Positions 36,792 through 45,637 of a stretch of 64,000 nt of DNA are shown one piece after another; the stretch's first letter is position 1, and every line of letters begins with the position of its first letter. The translations under genes were made by a program, and so were the position numbers. Origin of the DNA: Streptomyces caelestis (GTDB lineage: Bacteria; Actinomycetota; Actinomycetes; Streptomycetales; Streptomycetaceae). The notes under the pieces are model-generated. The model had not been told where the DNA came from and made no database searches. It saw nothing but the letters and a program-made list of their open reading frames with translations. The stretch spans positions 186,001 through 250,000 of the forward strand of contig NZ_LGCN01000074.1 of assembly GCF_001279005.1 (NCBI RefSeq). Reading direction: 5' to 3'.

Positions 36792-37647
36792 CCCGCACGG
36801 CCGGGGACCGGCTCCCACCGAGGCGGTAGAGGTGGAAACGTGAGCCAGTGCGATGGGGTGGAAACGGCTTGGGGACGAGTGTGCGCAGGTGGACCGCGTT
36901 CCCGCACCAGGTGTCGAGGGAACCGCGAACGACGCGGTCACTGGTCTCGACCACCACCAGGCACGGCACGTGGTCGCGGGATCGCTGGATGTGCCCGATG
37001 ATCTCGGGGACCGGGGGTGAGGTACGGGTCAGGTCGAGACCTTCCGGGGTGAAGGCCTGGCCCCAGGAGGGCTCCACGATGTAGATGTCGCGCTCGCTGC
37101 GGGCGGGGAGCGCGCCGAGCAAGTCACGGTAGTCCGCATGGCGGAGACGAACGGTGGAGCCGACACGGTCCAGATTGCGCCGGCCGGCCTCGTGGACGAC
37201 CGGGTCGAGTTCGGAGGCGTGTACAGGGCGGTCCAGGCAGCGGCCGAGGTGGTGACCGATGTTTCCGGAACCGCAGAACAGATCGACGACCATCGCCTCG
37301 CCGTCGGCCGCGGGGGCGGTGGCCTCGATGTCGGTGATGACGCCGGCGACGGCTACGGGGTGGGGGTCCTTGGTGCACTCGACGGCGGTGCGGCCCGGGA
37401 TGCGGATCCCCCGGGCGTCCATCTCGGGGGCGGGGATGCCGTAGAGGGACAGGGACTCGGGGCGGCCGCACATGATGCGGCCTGCCTCGCACAACTGGTC
37501 CGTGGTCAGGAACCGGTCGCGCAGGGGGCCGAGCAGCCGGTTCCTGAGAGCGGGGTAGTCGGCGTGGGCGGGTTCCTCAGAGGCATGCAATCCGTCTCCA
37601 GGTGTCGGGAAGGCCGACTGCCGGGCCGGGCGCCGTCGGCCGGTCAC
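36694..37647 (-). CDS. SAM-dependent methyltransferase-like protein
   Basis: A 317-residue protein. The SAM-binding loop is VVDLFCGSGNIGHHLGR (about residues 119-135), followed by the acidic strand VHASELDPVV and a motif IVEPSWGQAF where base-modifying methyltransferases usually have NPPY or DPPW. The fold is like RsmD-type nucleic-acid methylases, but EPSWG is atypical, so a small-molecule target is possible. The start is a GTG at 37647 overlapping the stop of the upstream glycosyltransferase-like gene by four bases. Its 3' end overlaps the convergent PaaX gene. An N-terminal region of about 110 residues is not recognised. Confidence 0.65.
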   Translation of the reverse strand: MTGRRRPARQSAFPTPGDGLHASEEPAHADYPALRNRLLGPLRDRFLTTDQLCEAGRIMCGRPESLSLYGIPAPEMDARGIRIPGRTAVECTKDPHPVAVAGVITDIEATAPAADGEAMVVDLFCGSGNIGHHLGRCLDRPVHASELDPVVHEAGRRNLDRVGSTVRLRHADYRDLLGALPARSERDIYIVEPSWGQAFTPEGLDLTRTSPPVPEIIGHIQRSRDHVPCLVVVETSDRVVRGSLDTWCGNAVHLRTLVPKPFPPHRTGSRFHLYRLGGSRSPAVRVREDNGPDARQPRAQAAEAGDGEHRQERLPLG

Positions 37648-38903
37648 TCGCTGCCCCGAGGGGGAAGGATCCTGGCCAGTACCTCGTGGACCGGCTCACC
37701 GCCGAGCAGTCGGCGCAGTTCCTCGACGCCGTGCCGCCGCCGCGCCGGGGTGAGCGAGACGTAGTGCTCGATCCGCTCGTTGAACGTTCTGCGGAACACG
37801 CTGTAGAGCTCCTCGTCCTCCTGCACGCGGCCGGCGATCTCCACGAGGGCCGCCGTCCCGGCGAGGTCGTCCTCGGGCAGCCGGTGGTGCGGCAGGACGT
37901 CCGCGAACCGGCCGGCGTTCCGGCCGAAGAGCGTGCCGCCGAGACGGCGCAGGGTGTAGACGTGCGCGTAGTGCTGCTCGTGGATCCCCAGCGGCAACCG
38001 GCCGAGGACCATCGACTCGTGGAGTGCCGTGAGCCCTGGGGCGAGCAGGTAGTCGGGCGTGCTCGCCACCGCCCGCAGCAGGTCGCGCTGTGGCAGGAGA
38101 CGGCAGTCGGCCCGCCGGCCGGCGACCGAGACACTCCGTTCGCGGTGCCCGTCGAAAGGGCCGCCGCAGACCAGGACGCGCGAGAACCGGGGCCAGTCCC
38201 GCAGCAGGTCGGGGATCCAGTGGTGAAGCAGCCGCAGGTAGTCGTTGTTGACGTCGAAGTCCAGGAGAAAGTTCTTGAACCCGCCGACGTTGACCAGCAA
38301 GTCGTACTCCGGTTCGGCGTCGAGCGGGGTGTTCCTCAGAGCTTCGAGGTCGATGATCGGGCCGGTCAGGTGGATCGCGGACCCGGCGCCGAGAGCGGCG
38401 AACTCGGCCGCGCGCTCGGGGACGCCCGGGAAGTTCTGCACCACGCTGTGCGTGGCGAGCAGATGGGCCGCGACGACGCGCTCATGCGAGGAGAGCGCGG
38501 CCAGATGCCGGTCCGCCGCGACGTAGGAGGAACGTGGCAGGGTCGCGCACAGGTCGCGGATCCGGGCCAACGGCCTTCCGAGCCGCCAGAAACCGAACAG
38601 GCTGTCCACCATGACCACCGGACGCCGCGCGATGACGGACCGCAGGGCGAGGTCGGCGTCCATGACCGAGACCACCTGGTCGCCGGTCTCCAGCAGGTCG
38701 TCGACCAACTCCGCCCCGGCCCTTCCGCGCGTCGCCTCGATCTCGCGGATGGTGTCGAAGGCGTCCGGGTTGCGACGCGTGAACGTCGCCGCCACACCGC
38801 TGCCGACGAACACCCGCTCGTGGTCGGAGAGCAGCCGGGAGACCGCGACGAGTTCGGAGGCCGGACCGAAACCACAGTTCTGCGCCCCCATCACGATGCG
38901 CAT
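37644..38903 (-). CDS. GT-B glycosyltransferase-like protein
   Basis: A 419-residue protein with a Rossmann-like start (MRIVMGAQNCGFGPASELVA) and a second half with VLVCGGPFDGHRE, STPDYLLAPGLTALHESMVL and GIHEQHYAHVYTL. This layout resembles GT-B glycosyltransferases, in which the second domain binds the nucleotide sugar. The donor-binding signature is not canonical, so the assignment is tentative. The ATG at 38903 follows GGGAGG by five bases and comes two bases after the hydrolase stop. It forms a minus-strand operon hydrolase, glycosyltransferase, methyltransferase, opposite the ACP-ligase gene. Confidence 0.55.
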   Translation of the reverse strand: MRIVMGAQNCGFGPASELVAVSRLLSDHERVFVGSGVAATFTRRNPDAFDTIREIEATRGRAGAELVDDLLETGDQVVSVMDADLALRSVIARRPVVMVDSLFGFWRLGRPLARIRDLCATLPRSSYVAADRHLAALSSHERVVAAHLLATHSVVQNFPGVPERAAEFAALGAGSAIHLTGPIIDLEALRNTPLDAEPEYDLLVNVGGFKNFLLDFDVNNDYLRLLHHWIPDLLRDWPRFSRVLVCGGPFDGHRERSVSVAGRRADCRLLPQRDLLRAVASTPDYLLAPGLTALHESMVLGRLPLGIHEQHYAHVYTLRRLGGTLFGRNAGRFADVLPHHRLPEDDLAGTAALVEIAGRVQEDEELYSVFRRTFNERIEHYVSLTPARRRHGVEELRRLLGGEPVHEVLARILPPRGSE

Positions 38904-38904
38904 G

Positions 38905-39741
38905 TCAGCCTCCCGCACCGGTGCGGAACGAAGTCACCGCACCGGACGGCGCGGTGAACAGCCCGACGAGTCGCCTGGCGAACTCGGCCGGGTGTCTCGC
39001 GTAGCCGACGTGGCCGCCGGGGAACAGCTTCCGTTCACAGCCGAGCCGCTCCGCGAGGACGACCGCCGGCCGGTGGACGGCGTGGGTGCGCGAGTCGCGA
39101 CCGCCTGCGACGACGATCCGGTCCGCCACCCCCTCCAGCTTGCCGAGGTCGGGGACGAAGCGCGTGACCGGCCTGACGGTGTGGGCCAGGAAGAACGCGG
39201 TGTTGTCGTGGGCCTCGGGCAGCGTCGGCGCGGGCCCGTCGCCGAACACGAACTGGAGCTTGCGCAGGGCCTCCGCCACGCCCTCGCGGCGGAACGTCTC
39301 GTGGACGTCGTCGAAGAACGCCAGATACTCCTCGGCGTCCGGCAGCAGTCCCATCGCGGGCGGTTCGTGGGCGATCGTCAGACGGACCCGGTCCTGGCTG
39401 CGGACAGCGAGTTCGAGTGCGACGAGACCGCCCGAGCAACTCCCGAAGACGTACGCGGATTCACCGGGCCCGGTGAGGTGATCGAGCAGGCGGTACGCGT
39501 CGTCGGCGTGCTCCTCGATCCGCTGGTCCGTCGGCGGACCGTCGAGGAGGCTGCGCGAATTGCCGCGCGGGTCGTACGTGATGACGCGGTGGTCCGCGGC
39601 CAGGACGTCGGCCAGGCGTTTGAAGACGGCCGCGTCGGAGTTGCCGCCCGCGATGAGCAGCACCGGCGTTCCCTCCCCGCGCACTTCGAAATGAAGCCTG
39701 GCGCCCGGTACCGCAAGAGTGCCGCTCTCCCGTGGATGCAT
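38905..39741 (-). CDS. Alpha/beta hydrolase (thioesterase-like)
   Basis: A 278-residue alpha/beta hydrolase. HG-equivalent motif VLLIAGGNSD, then YDPRGNSRS, nucleophile elbow VFGSCSGGLVALE (serine), acid region IVVAGGRDSRTH and catalytic histidine in LFPGGHVGYARHP. It could hydrolyse esters or thioesters. The ATG at 39741 follows GGAGG with short spacing; the longer in-frame extension to 39903 is arginine-rich and rejected. It is first in an operon with the glycosyltransferase-like and methyltransferase genes. Confidence 0.8.
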   Translation of the reverse strand: MHPRESGTLAVPGARLHFEVRGEGTPVLLIAGGNSDAAVFKRLADVLAADHRVITYDPRGNSRSLLDGPPTDQRIEEHADDAYRLLDHLTGPGESAYVFGSCSGGLVALELAVRSQDRVRLTIAHEPPAMGLLPDAEEYLAFFDDVHETFRREGVAEALRKLQFVFGDGPAPTLPEAHDNTAFFLAHTVRPVTRFVPDLGKLEGVADRIVVAGGRDSRTHAVHRPAVVLAERLGCERKLFPGGHVGYARHPAEFARRLVGLFTAPSGAVTSFRTGAGG

Positions 39742-40017
39742 CGTCCTCCAGATCCGAAGCCGACGCGGCGCTCCGGGGAGTCGCGAAGACCGCCCGCGTC
39801 CCGCTCGCCGCGCGCACGCACGGTCCACTGACTCACGTCCGCGTCCCGGACGGCAAGGGGCGAACCGAACGAGCGGGGGCGTCGCCCGGCGCGCGGTCCT
39901 CACGGGGCGGCGCGCGGGGCTTCGCGTACCCCCTCACTGCTCCTGCGCGCTCGTCTCACGCACAGGCTTGCCGGGCATCAGCCCTATCACACGGTTCACC
40001 CCGAAGGAGGCCGCCTC

Positions 40018-40551
40018 ATGTCCGTCATGAGATCACGAGCACGCCCGGCGGTCCTGGCAACCGTCGTCACCGCACTCTGCACCGGCGCACCGGCCGCCGG
40101 GCCCGCCCGCGCGGAATCACTCGCGGTGCTGCAGTGCCAGGGAACCGAGTCCGTCGCCTACAGTCCGGGGATCACCTTCCCACCGCGGGACGTCGACGTC
40201 ACCACCGACGGGCGTCTCGGATCGTGCGTCGACGGCGCGGGTGAGGTGATGAGCGGTGCGTACGGGGAGCGGTTCACCCTCCACGCGGGGTGCAACGACC
40301 TCCTCGGCGGATTCCAAGGTCCTCGGACCTTCACGTGGAGCACCGGCGACACCGGCGTCGTCGAGGCCGCAGGCAGCAGCACCGCGATCGCCGGGCAGGT
40401 TGTCACCACGTTCACCGGGACCGTCGTCCAGGGCCGCTTCCGGGGCCGCCCGGCGACCCAGGTCATCGTCCTTCCGCAGCCGGGACTGCTGCGGTGTCCG
40501 TCCACCGGTGTCACGGACGCGACCGGAACGACGACGCTCACCCTCGTCTGA
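40018..40551 (+). CDS. Secreted protein of unknown function
   Basis: A 177-residue protein with a Sec signal peptide: basic start MSVMRSRARP, hydrophobic VLATVVTALCTGAPAAG, likely cleavage after ARA at about residue 32. The mature part is beta-rich with four cysteines (VLQCQGTE, GSCVDG, AGCNDL, LLRCPS) that could form two disulfides. Similar small secreted proteins are common in streptomycetes, function unknown. AGGAGG ten bases upstream supports the ATG at 40018. It lies between the hydrolase operon and the ACP-ligase gene. Confidence 0.75.
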   Translation: MSVMRSRARPAVLATVVTALCTGAPAAGPARAESLAVLQCQGTESVAYSPGITFPPRDVDVTTDGRLGSCVDGAGEVMSGAYGERFTLHAGCNDLLGGFQGPRTFTWSTGDTGVVEAAGSSTAIAGQVVTTFTGTVVQGRFRGRPATQVIVLPQPGLLRCPSTGVTDATGTTTLTLV

Positions 40552-40754
40552 GGCCGCGGCCGGTCACCGGACGCGGCGGCCCTGAGCCCTCGGCCCCCGG
40601 GGCTGCCGCACGGACACGGGTTCGGGACGCGAGCGGTCCCGCCGCCGGTGACACCCTCTGTCCGAGCCGTCCCCGTCGTGTTCTTCGCGGTCCCGCAAGA
40701 GGGCGGCCGTGTTCCCCCACCGGAAGGTTTTCTCGACCCCCTGAGGAGAGCCGA

Positions 40755-42602
40755 TTGCCGGACATCGACGACGTGCGAAGAGTCCTCTCCGAGCTGGGCA
40801 TCGCACAGGAACTTCTGCGCGAGGACGCGCTCTTGCGCGCCGATCTCGGACTCGACTCGGTCGACATCACGCAATTGGAGATCGAGTTCTCCGAACGACT
40901 CGGCGCCCGCGTCGACCTCTGGAGCGAGCACGACCGTACGCTGCGGCAGCTCGCCGACGCCTTGGGCGGGAACGGGGCGGGCCCTCGGCTGTCGGCGGAC
41001 TACCGGAGCCGCGGCTGGTGGTCCCCGGACCTGCTGGACGAACTGGTCCTGGACACCCGCGGGCACCGGGGCCGCCGTGCGGCACTCGTCGGCGACGGCC
41101 GGGTTCTCACCGGGTTCGAACTGGACGCCGCGGTGTCAGGCTGCGCCGCCCGTCTGGCGCGCTGCGGAACGCGCCCCGGCGAGAACGTACTCGTACAACT
41201 CCCCAACCAGCCCCAGCTCGTCATCCTCGTGCTCGCCCTGATACGGCTCGGCGCCCGTCCGGTCCTCGCGCCGCCGACGCTGCGCGAACACGAACTCGCT
41301 CCCGTGCTGTCCTCGGTACGTCCGGCAGCGATGGCCGTGCCCGTTCGGCAAGCCCGTTTCGACCACCTCCGGTTCGCCGAAGAACTCCGTGAGCGCCATC
41401 CGTTCGTGCGGAGCCTGCTGGTCTCCGGCGGCGTCGACCCGGCGCGCGGCCATCTGGACCTCGACGAGTTCGCCGCGGCCGAGGAGGCGGCCCCCGTGGC
41501 GGGCGGGCCCCGGCGCCCCTCGGACACCGCCCTGTTCCTGCTGTCGAGCGGCACCACCGGCGCGCCCAAGCCCATCCCCCGTACGCACGAGGCGTTCGGC
41601 CATGTCATCCGTGCCTCGGCGGCTGCGTCGGCGCTGACACCGGACTCGGTCTACCTCGCGGTCCTGCCCGTGACGCACAGCTTCGCCTTCGGCCACCCCG
41701 GAATCCTCGGCGCGCTCGTCCACGGAGGGAAGGCCGTGCTCGGCGCACCCGGCGATCCCGCCGGCGCGATGGCGCTGATCGAGCGGGAACGCGTCACGCA
41801 CTGCGCGCTGACCCCTGCGGTCGCCCGCCAGTGGCTCACCGTGCATGCCGCCTCTCACGGGCCCGACCTGTCGAGCCTGGAGGTATTGCAGGTCGGCGGA
41901 GCCCGCCTGGACGAGCAGACGGCCAGGCAGCTCGGCGACGCCTTCGGCTGCCGGATCCAGCAGGTGTACGGAATGAGCGAGGGACTGCTGAACTTCTCCC
42001 GGCTCGACGACCCCCCGGAGGTGGTGTTCTCCACCCAGGGGCGACCCGTCTCACCGGGTGACGAGACTCTCGTGGTGGACGGCCGGGGCCGCCCCGTCGC
42101 CGACGGGGAGACGGGGGAGCTTCTGGCCCGGGGGCCTGGCGTCATCACGGCCTACCACGGCGACACGGACACCGCTTCGTTCACCTCCGACGGCTTCTAC
42201 CGCACCGGTGACCTGGTCCACCGCCGTCCCTCGGGCGACTTCGTGGTCGTCGGACGCGTCAAGGACGTGATCAACCGCGGCGGCGAGAAGATCCCGGCGG
42301 GCGAACTGGAAGCTCTGGTCCAGAGGCATCCCGGTGTGCGCGCCGCCGCCGCCGTCCCGATGCCCCACCGGGTCCTGGGCGAAACGGTGTGCCTGTACGT
42401 CGTCGACGGCGAGGAGGGCTCTGCGACGCTGCGGGAGATCCGCCGCTTCCTCGAAGACTGCGGACTGGCCCCGTTCAAACTGCCCGAGAGCGTCGTCAGG
42501 GTGCCGGCACTGCCTCTGACCGGCACGGGCAAGATCGACAAGAAGCGGTTGCGCGAGGACATCGCGAACCGGGTGGAAGCCGAGCGGGAAGTTTCCCCGT
42601 GA
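40755..42602 (+). CDS. Acyl carrier domain fused to DhbE-like AMP ligase
   Basis: A 615-residue fusion. Residues 1 to about 75 are an acyl carrier domain with the phosphopantetheine site LGLDSVDITQLE. From about residue 80 follows an adenylation enzyme of the DhbE/EntE aryl-acid type: GARPVLAPPTLREHE, core A3 LLSSGTTGAPKPIPRTH, YGMSEGLL, TGDLVHR, GRVKDVINRGGEKI and the A10 lysine in LTGTGKIDKKRL. It would activate a carboxylic acid as AMP ester and could load it on its own carrier. The carrier is N-terminal, the reverse of the usual order. The start is a TTG at 40755 five bases after GAGGAGAG; no better start is visible. Probably the core of a small biosynthetic locus. Confidence 0.8.
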   Translation: MPDIDDVRRVLSELGIAQELLREDALLRADLGLDSVDITQLEIEFSERLGARVDLWSEHDRTLRQLADALGGNGAGPRLSADYRSRGWWSPDLLDELVLDTRGHRGRRAALVGDGRVLTGFELDAAVSGCAARLARCGTRPGENVLVQLPNQPQLVILVLALIRLGARPVLAPPTLREHELAPVLSSVRPAAMAVPVRQARFDHLRFAEELRERHPFVRSLLVSGGVDPARGHLDLDEFAAAEEAAPVAGGPRRPSDTALFLLSSGTTGAPKPIPRTHEAFGHVIRASAAASALTPDSVYLAVLPVTHSFAFGHPGILGALVHGGKAVLGAPGDPAGAMALIERERVTHCALTPAVARQWLTVHAASHGPDLSSLEVLQVGGARLDEQTARQLGDAFGCRIQQVYGMSEGLLNFSRLDDPPEVVFSTQGRPVSPGDETLVVDGRGRPVADGETGELLARGPGVITAYHGDTDTASFTSDGFYRTGDLVHRRPSGDFVVVGRVKDVINRGGEKIPAGELEALVQRHPGVRAAAAVPMPHRVLGETVCLYVVDGEEGSATLREIRRFLEDCGLAPFKLPESVVRVPALPLTGTGKIDKKRLREDIANRVEAEREVSP

Positions 42603-42628
42603 TCGCGGATACGTGAGCGTTGTGCCGC

Positions 42629-42876
42629 GGGTACGTGCTGATGCCGCTGCCTGGTTCCGGCCGGGACCGGGCAGCCGAAAGCTCGGTGCTTGCGCAGGCG
42701 GCGGCTGCGGAAGGTCTCGAGGAAGAGGAGACCTCGGCGTGGGCGGCGGCCCGGTCGGGCCGGGCACGGGTGCCGATTTCCTCCTTGAACAGGGCCCGGA
42801 AGCTCTCCGCGGCGGCGTCGTCGAAGCATGATCCAATGCGTCCGCAGCTCTGTGGCAGTCCCGACTTCCTTATTCG
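42629..42876 (-). pseudogene. IS3-family transposase C-terminal remnant
   Basis: On the minus strand, positions 42876-42732 read GRIGSCFDDAAAESFRALFK and EEIGTRARPDRA, and after a frame change near 42728 positions 42724-42629 read FLETFRSRRLRKHRAFG and PAGTRQRHQH. IS3-type OrfB transposases end SMGRTGSCFDNAAAESFW...LKxEIGTR...FIEtFYNRRRLRKHxAFGYLTPAETRQRH, so the match is firm. The catalytic glutamate of DDE is in AAAESF. The 5' two thirds is missing. Confidence 0.7.
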
Positions 42877-43583
42877 TTCCTGGAAACGGGTCGACGTGTG
42901 TTCGGCGACACATGTCCGTTCGCCGCACGGAGCGACCGGCCGAGGCCGGCGCCTCCGCGTCGGTCGGGTCTGCCGCGGACGGCTACGGCAACGCGTCGGC
43001 CGAGTCGTTCTCCGCTCCCTGAGAAGCGAGCTGGTCGACGTCCGTTGCCGGCCCGGCCCGGCCGGGCCGCCGCTCGCACCGCGACATTTCGAGTGGACCG
43101 GGAGCCGCTCCACCTTGCGGCGGCTGCACAGCGGTCTCGGCCACCGCGCACCCGCCGACCACGAGGTCACCCCCACGGCCTGGCCACCACACCGATGGTG
43201 TCCGTCGAAGCGGAACGAGCTCAGCTGCTCGGGACGGGCTCCGGTGAAGTCGGGTGAAGATGCCAAGTGGCCCACCGTGGTGAGGCACCGCACGCGGGAG
43301 GGGGCCGGCCGCGGGCGGTGCGTCACGACCACCGCCCGCAGTGCTCACACCGCTGTTGCGCCGGTCGACGCCGGATCGGAACCTGGTGGTGAGGAGTCGG
43401 ATGCACCGGACCGATGCGGCCGTGGCGCTGACGCGGCTCGGCGGTCCGCCCCCGGTGCCCCTCCGTCACGCGGAGCCCGGGAGGCAGGAGCCGAAGGCCC
43501 GATCCGTGGGATGTCCGCGCCGCCGAACAGACGCGGCAGCGATCGTGGGCCCCGTGGTTCAGGACCCGCGTTTCCGTGGGTCG
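42877..43583. other. Non-coding remnant region
   Basis: About 700 bp between the IS3 and pirin remnants. Long open frames exist in several phases but none shows a recognisable domain or ribosome site. It is probably decayed DNA between element fragments. Confidence 0.4.
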
Positions 43584-43757
43584 GCGCACCCTTCCCCGCG
43601 GCTCCAGGGGTGCGTTCGGCAGTTCCGGCGCGGGCAGTGGGGCCCCGTCGTATCCGTGGACCTCGCCGAAGCGGGTCCCCGTCGTCCAGTCCTCGCGCGC
43701 CTGCACGATGTCCTCGTGCGAGCGTCCGATGAAGTTCCGCCACACAGCGAACTCCAT
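43584..43757 (-). pseudogene. Pirin-family C-terminal fragment
   Basis: On the minus strand from 43757 the frame reads VWRNFIGRSHEDIVQAREDW, then FGEVHGYDGAPLPAPELPNA and LEPRGRVRRP. Pirin-family proteins end with WWNFVxRxxEEIxxAxxDWxxxxxRFGxVxGYxGxxLPAPxLPxxxLxPRGR, so this is the last 57 or so residues of such a gene. The metal-binding N-terminal half is absent. The downstream continuation to 43323 is unrelated. Confidence 0.65.
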
Positions 43758-43798
43758 CAGCGTTTCCGCACGTCAGTGACGTTCTGGATGCCTGGCGG

Positions 43799-44746
43799 TC
43801 AGCAAACTGTCAGCATCAGTCGTGGGAGTCGGTCGGCCATGGGGCGGAATTCGTTGGTTCGTGGGATGGAGTCGTTCCTCAAGGAGTGTGAGCATCCGCG
43901 GTCGCGGTGGTCGACGTGTCCGCACGGCTTCACTCCGCCGTCGAGGTTCAGCAGGGCGTCCAGGATGTCCGGGGAGTCGCGCGGGGTCCCGGGGACGACC
44001 ATCTGCCCGATGCCCGCAACCTGGTCATTGACGGCGTTGAGCCGGGTGATGCCCGGCTTGAACCCGAAGTACTTCGACGACGGGGCGGCGTTGATGGTGC
44101 GTACCGGCACCTGGAAGCGCGGCCCGTCCACGGAGGCGAGCAGCCCCTCGCCCCAGAACTGCACGATCGGGACGTCGGCCTGGGCCGCGATCAGCGCGGC
44201 GTTCGCCGCAGCGATGGTGTCGGCCCGCTGGTAGTACTGGTCGACGTGCACGAGCCGGGCCCGGGTCAGGGCCTCGTGGGCGGGGTTGACCACCGGGGCC
44301 AGGCCGATGTTGCACGCCTTCGAGACGAGGAGCGCGACCATGGAGGTGGGCAGGCCCTTCATCCGGGTGGTGCCGTCGCCGAGGTGGACGAAGGCGTCGA
44401 GGAAGCCGGTCCAGGCGTTCACCTCGAACAGCAGGTCCGGCAGGTCGATCTTCGGGAGCATCTTCTCGATCCGCCCCCGCAGCCGGGTCAGCGACTTCGG
44501 CTCGCCGAGCGCGCCGAGCTTGTCGACGTTCGGCTTCACCCGCCCGTCACCGGCCGCCTCGATGGACGCCTTCGCCGCCGGCCCCGCCTCTTCCAGGCGT
44601 TCGACGAGCTGCTTCCACCCGGTGTCCAGGCCACGTACCGGCTCCGCCAAGCGCTGCTCGACGGGCATGTCCAGGCTCAGCCCGGCCGGCACGTCCTCCT
44701 CGACCGCGTCCCAGTCGGGGCCGTCCAGGAGGCGGGCGCGCGGGTT
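43799..44746 (-). pseudogene. Tn3-family transposase fragment
   Basis: About 315 codons of a Tn3-type TnpA. Diagnostic blocks are LPDLLFEVNAWTGFLDAFVH, TSMVALLVSKACNIGLAP, the zone around HVDQYYQRADTI, IVQFWGEGLLASVDGPRFQV (catalytic aspartate region), KYFGFKPGITRLNAVNDQ and PDILDALLNLDGG. A full TnpA has about 1000 residues; here both the N-terminal half and the end carrying the catalytic glutamate are gone. Sequence upstream of 44746 in the same frame is unrelated. No terminal repeats were found. Confidence 0.8.
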
Positions 44747-44873
44747 GGACGTCCCAAGACCGCCGCGCACGCGTTGCGTTCCCGCTGGAAGCCGCTGGAG
44801 GGCCGTAAGCCGTCGGCAGGCTGACCGCGTCCGTCGGAAGCGCGGGAGGAGAGCGGAGGCGGGCCTCGGCGAT

Positions 44874-45500
44874 TCAGGTGAGGCCCGCCGCCGCGATGGC
44901 CAGGGCGGTGCGCAGGGTCTCCGCGAGATCGGCCCGCGCGGCCGCGGGATCGGGACCCGGCTCGGTCGCCCGGTAGGCGTGGTGTTCGACGGCCGCGCGC
45001 AGTGCGGCGTTGAACATGGCGGCCCAGACGGCCGGCCGTACGTCGTCGGCGGGCAGTCCGGCCCGCTCGGCGAGGGCGCGTGCGAAGGCCGGTTCCGCCT
45101 CGTCATGGGTCTGCAGCCAGACCGCGCGCAGGCCCGGCTCGGTCCGGGTCAGCCGCAGCAGGGCGCCCACGTCCGGGCCGGGCAGGACCGCGCCGGTGGA
45201 CCATACCTGGTCGAGGGCTTCCTGGAGAGGCTCGCCGGGGCGCCACTGTCGCAGCGTGGTGGCGATCGTGTCGATGCCGGACGAGAAGAGCGGTCGTACG
45301 CAGCTCTCCTTGGTGGGGAAGTACCGCCACACCGTGCGTGCCGAGACGCCGACCGCCTCTGCGATCTGCTCCCCCGTCGTCGCGGTGACGCCCTGGGCGA
45401 TGAACAGGTCGACCGCGGCGCGGGCGATGTCCAGCCGGACGGCGGCCTTGCGCTCCTCGGTCAGGGGCGGGCGCCCCGTCCGTCCGCGGGCTGCGGTCAT
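44874..45500 (-). CDS. TetR-family transcriptional regulator
   Basis: A 208-residue repressor. The helix-turn-helix is TGEQIAEAVGVSARTVWRYFPTKESCV (about residues 42-68). The C-terminal domain matches MftR-like TetR proteins. It is divergent from an SDR gene, and a perfect 15-bp palindrome in the shared promoter (45555-45569) is the probable operator. Ligand unknown. Confidence 0.88.
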   Translation of the reverse strand: MTAARGRTGRPPLTEERKAAVRLDIARAAVDLFIAQGVTATTGEQIAEAVGVSARTVWRYFPTKESCVRPLFSSGIDTIATTLRQWRPGEPLQEALDQVWSTGAVLPGPDVGALLRLTRTEPGLRAVWLQTHDEAEPAFARALAERAGLPADDVRPAVWAAMFNAALRAAVEHHAYRATEPGPDPAAARADLAETLRTALAIAAAGLT

Positions 45501-45554
45501 CTGCCCCTCCGGCTTCAGTCGTCAATGACCTGCACATTCTCCACCAAGACTTTA

Positions 45555-45569
45555 TGTCTCTCAGAGACA
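45555..45569. promoter_or_regulatory. Palindromic operator between TetR and SDR genes
   Basis: TGTCTCTCAGAGACA, a perfect 6-bp inverted repeat around TCA, 54 bp before the TetR start and 68 bp before the SDR start. Likely bound by the divergent TetR protein. Confidence 0.7.
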
Positions 45570-45637
45570 AAAACGGTAGGGTGCCGGCGCGGTGTGACAC
45601 GAGTCCGCAGCACAGCACTTCTTGGACGGAGCACTTC

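Noticed and set aside
42620..43732. Long plus-strand frame across the remnant region
   Set aside because: The minus strand of the same bases shows IS3 and pirin fragments, while this frame is low-complexity.
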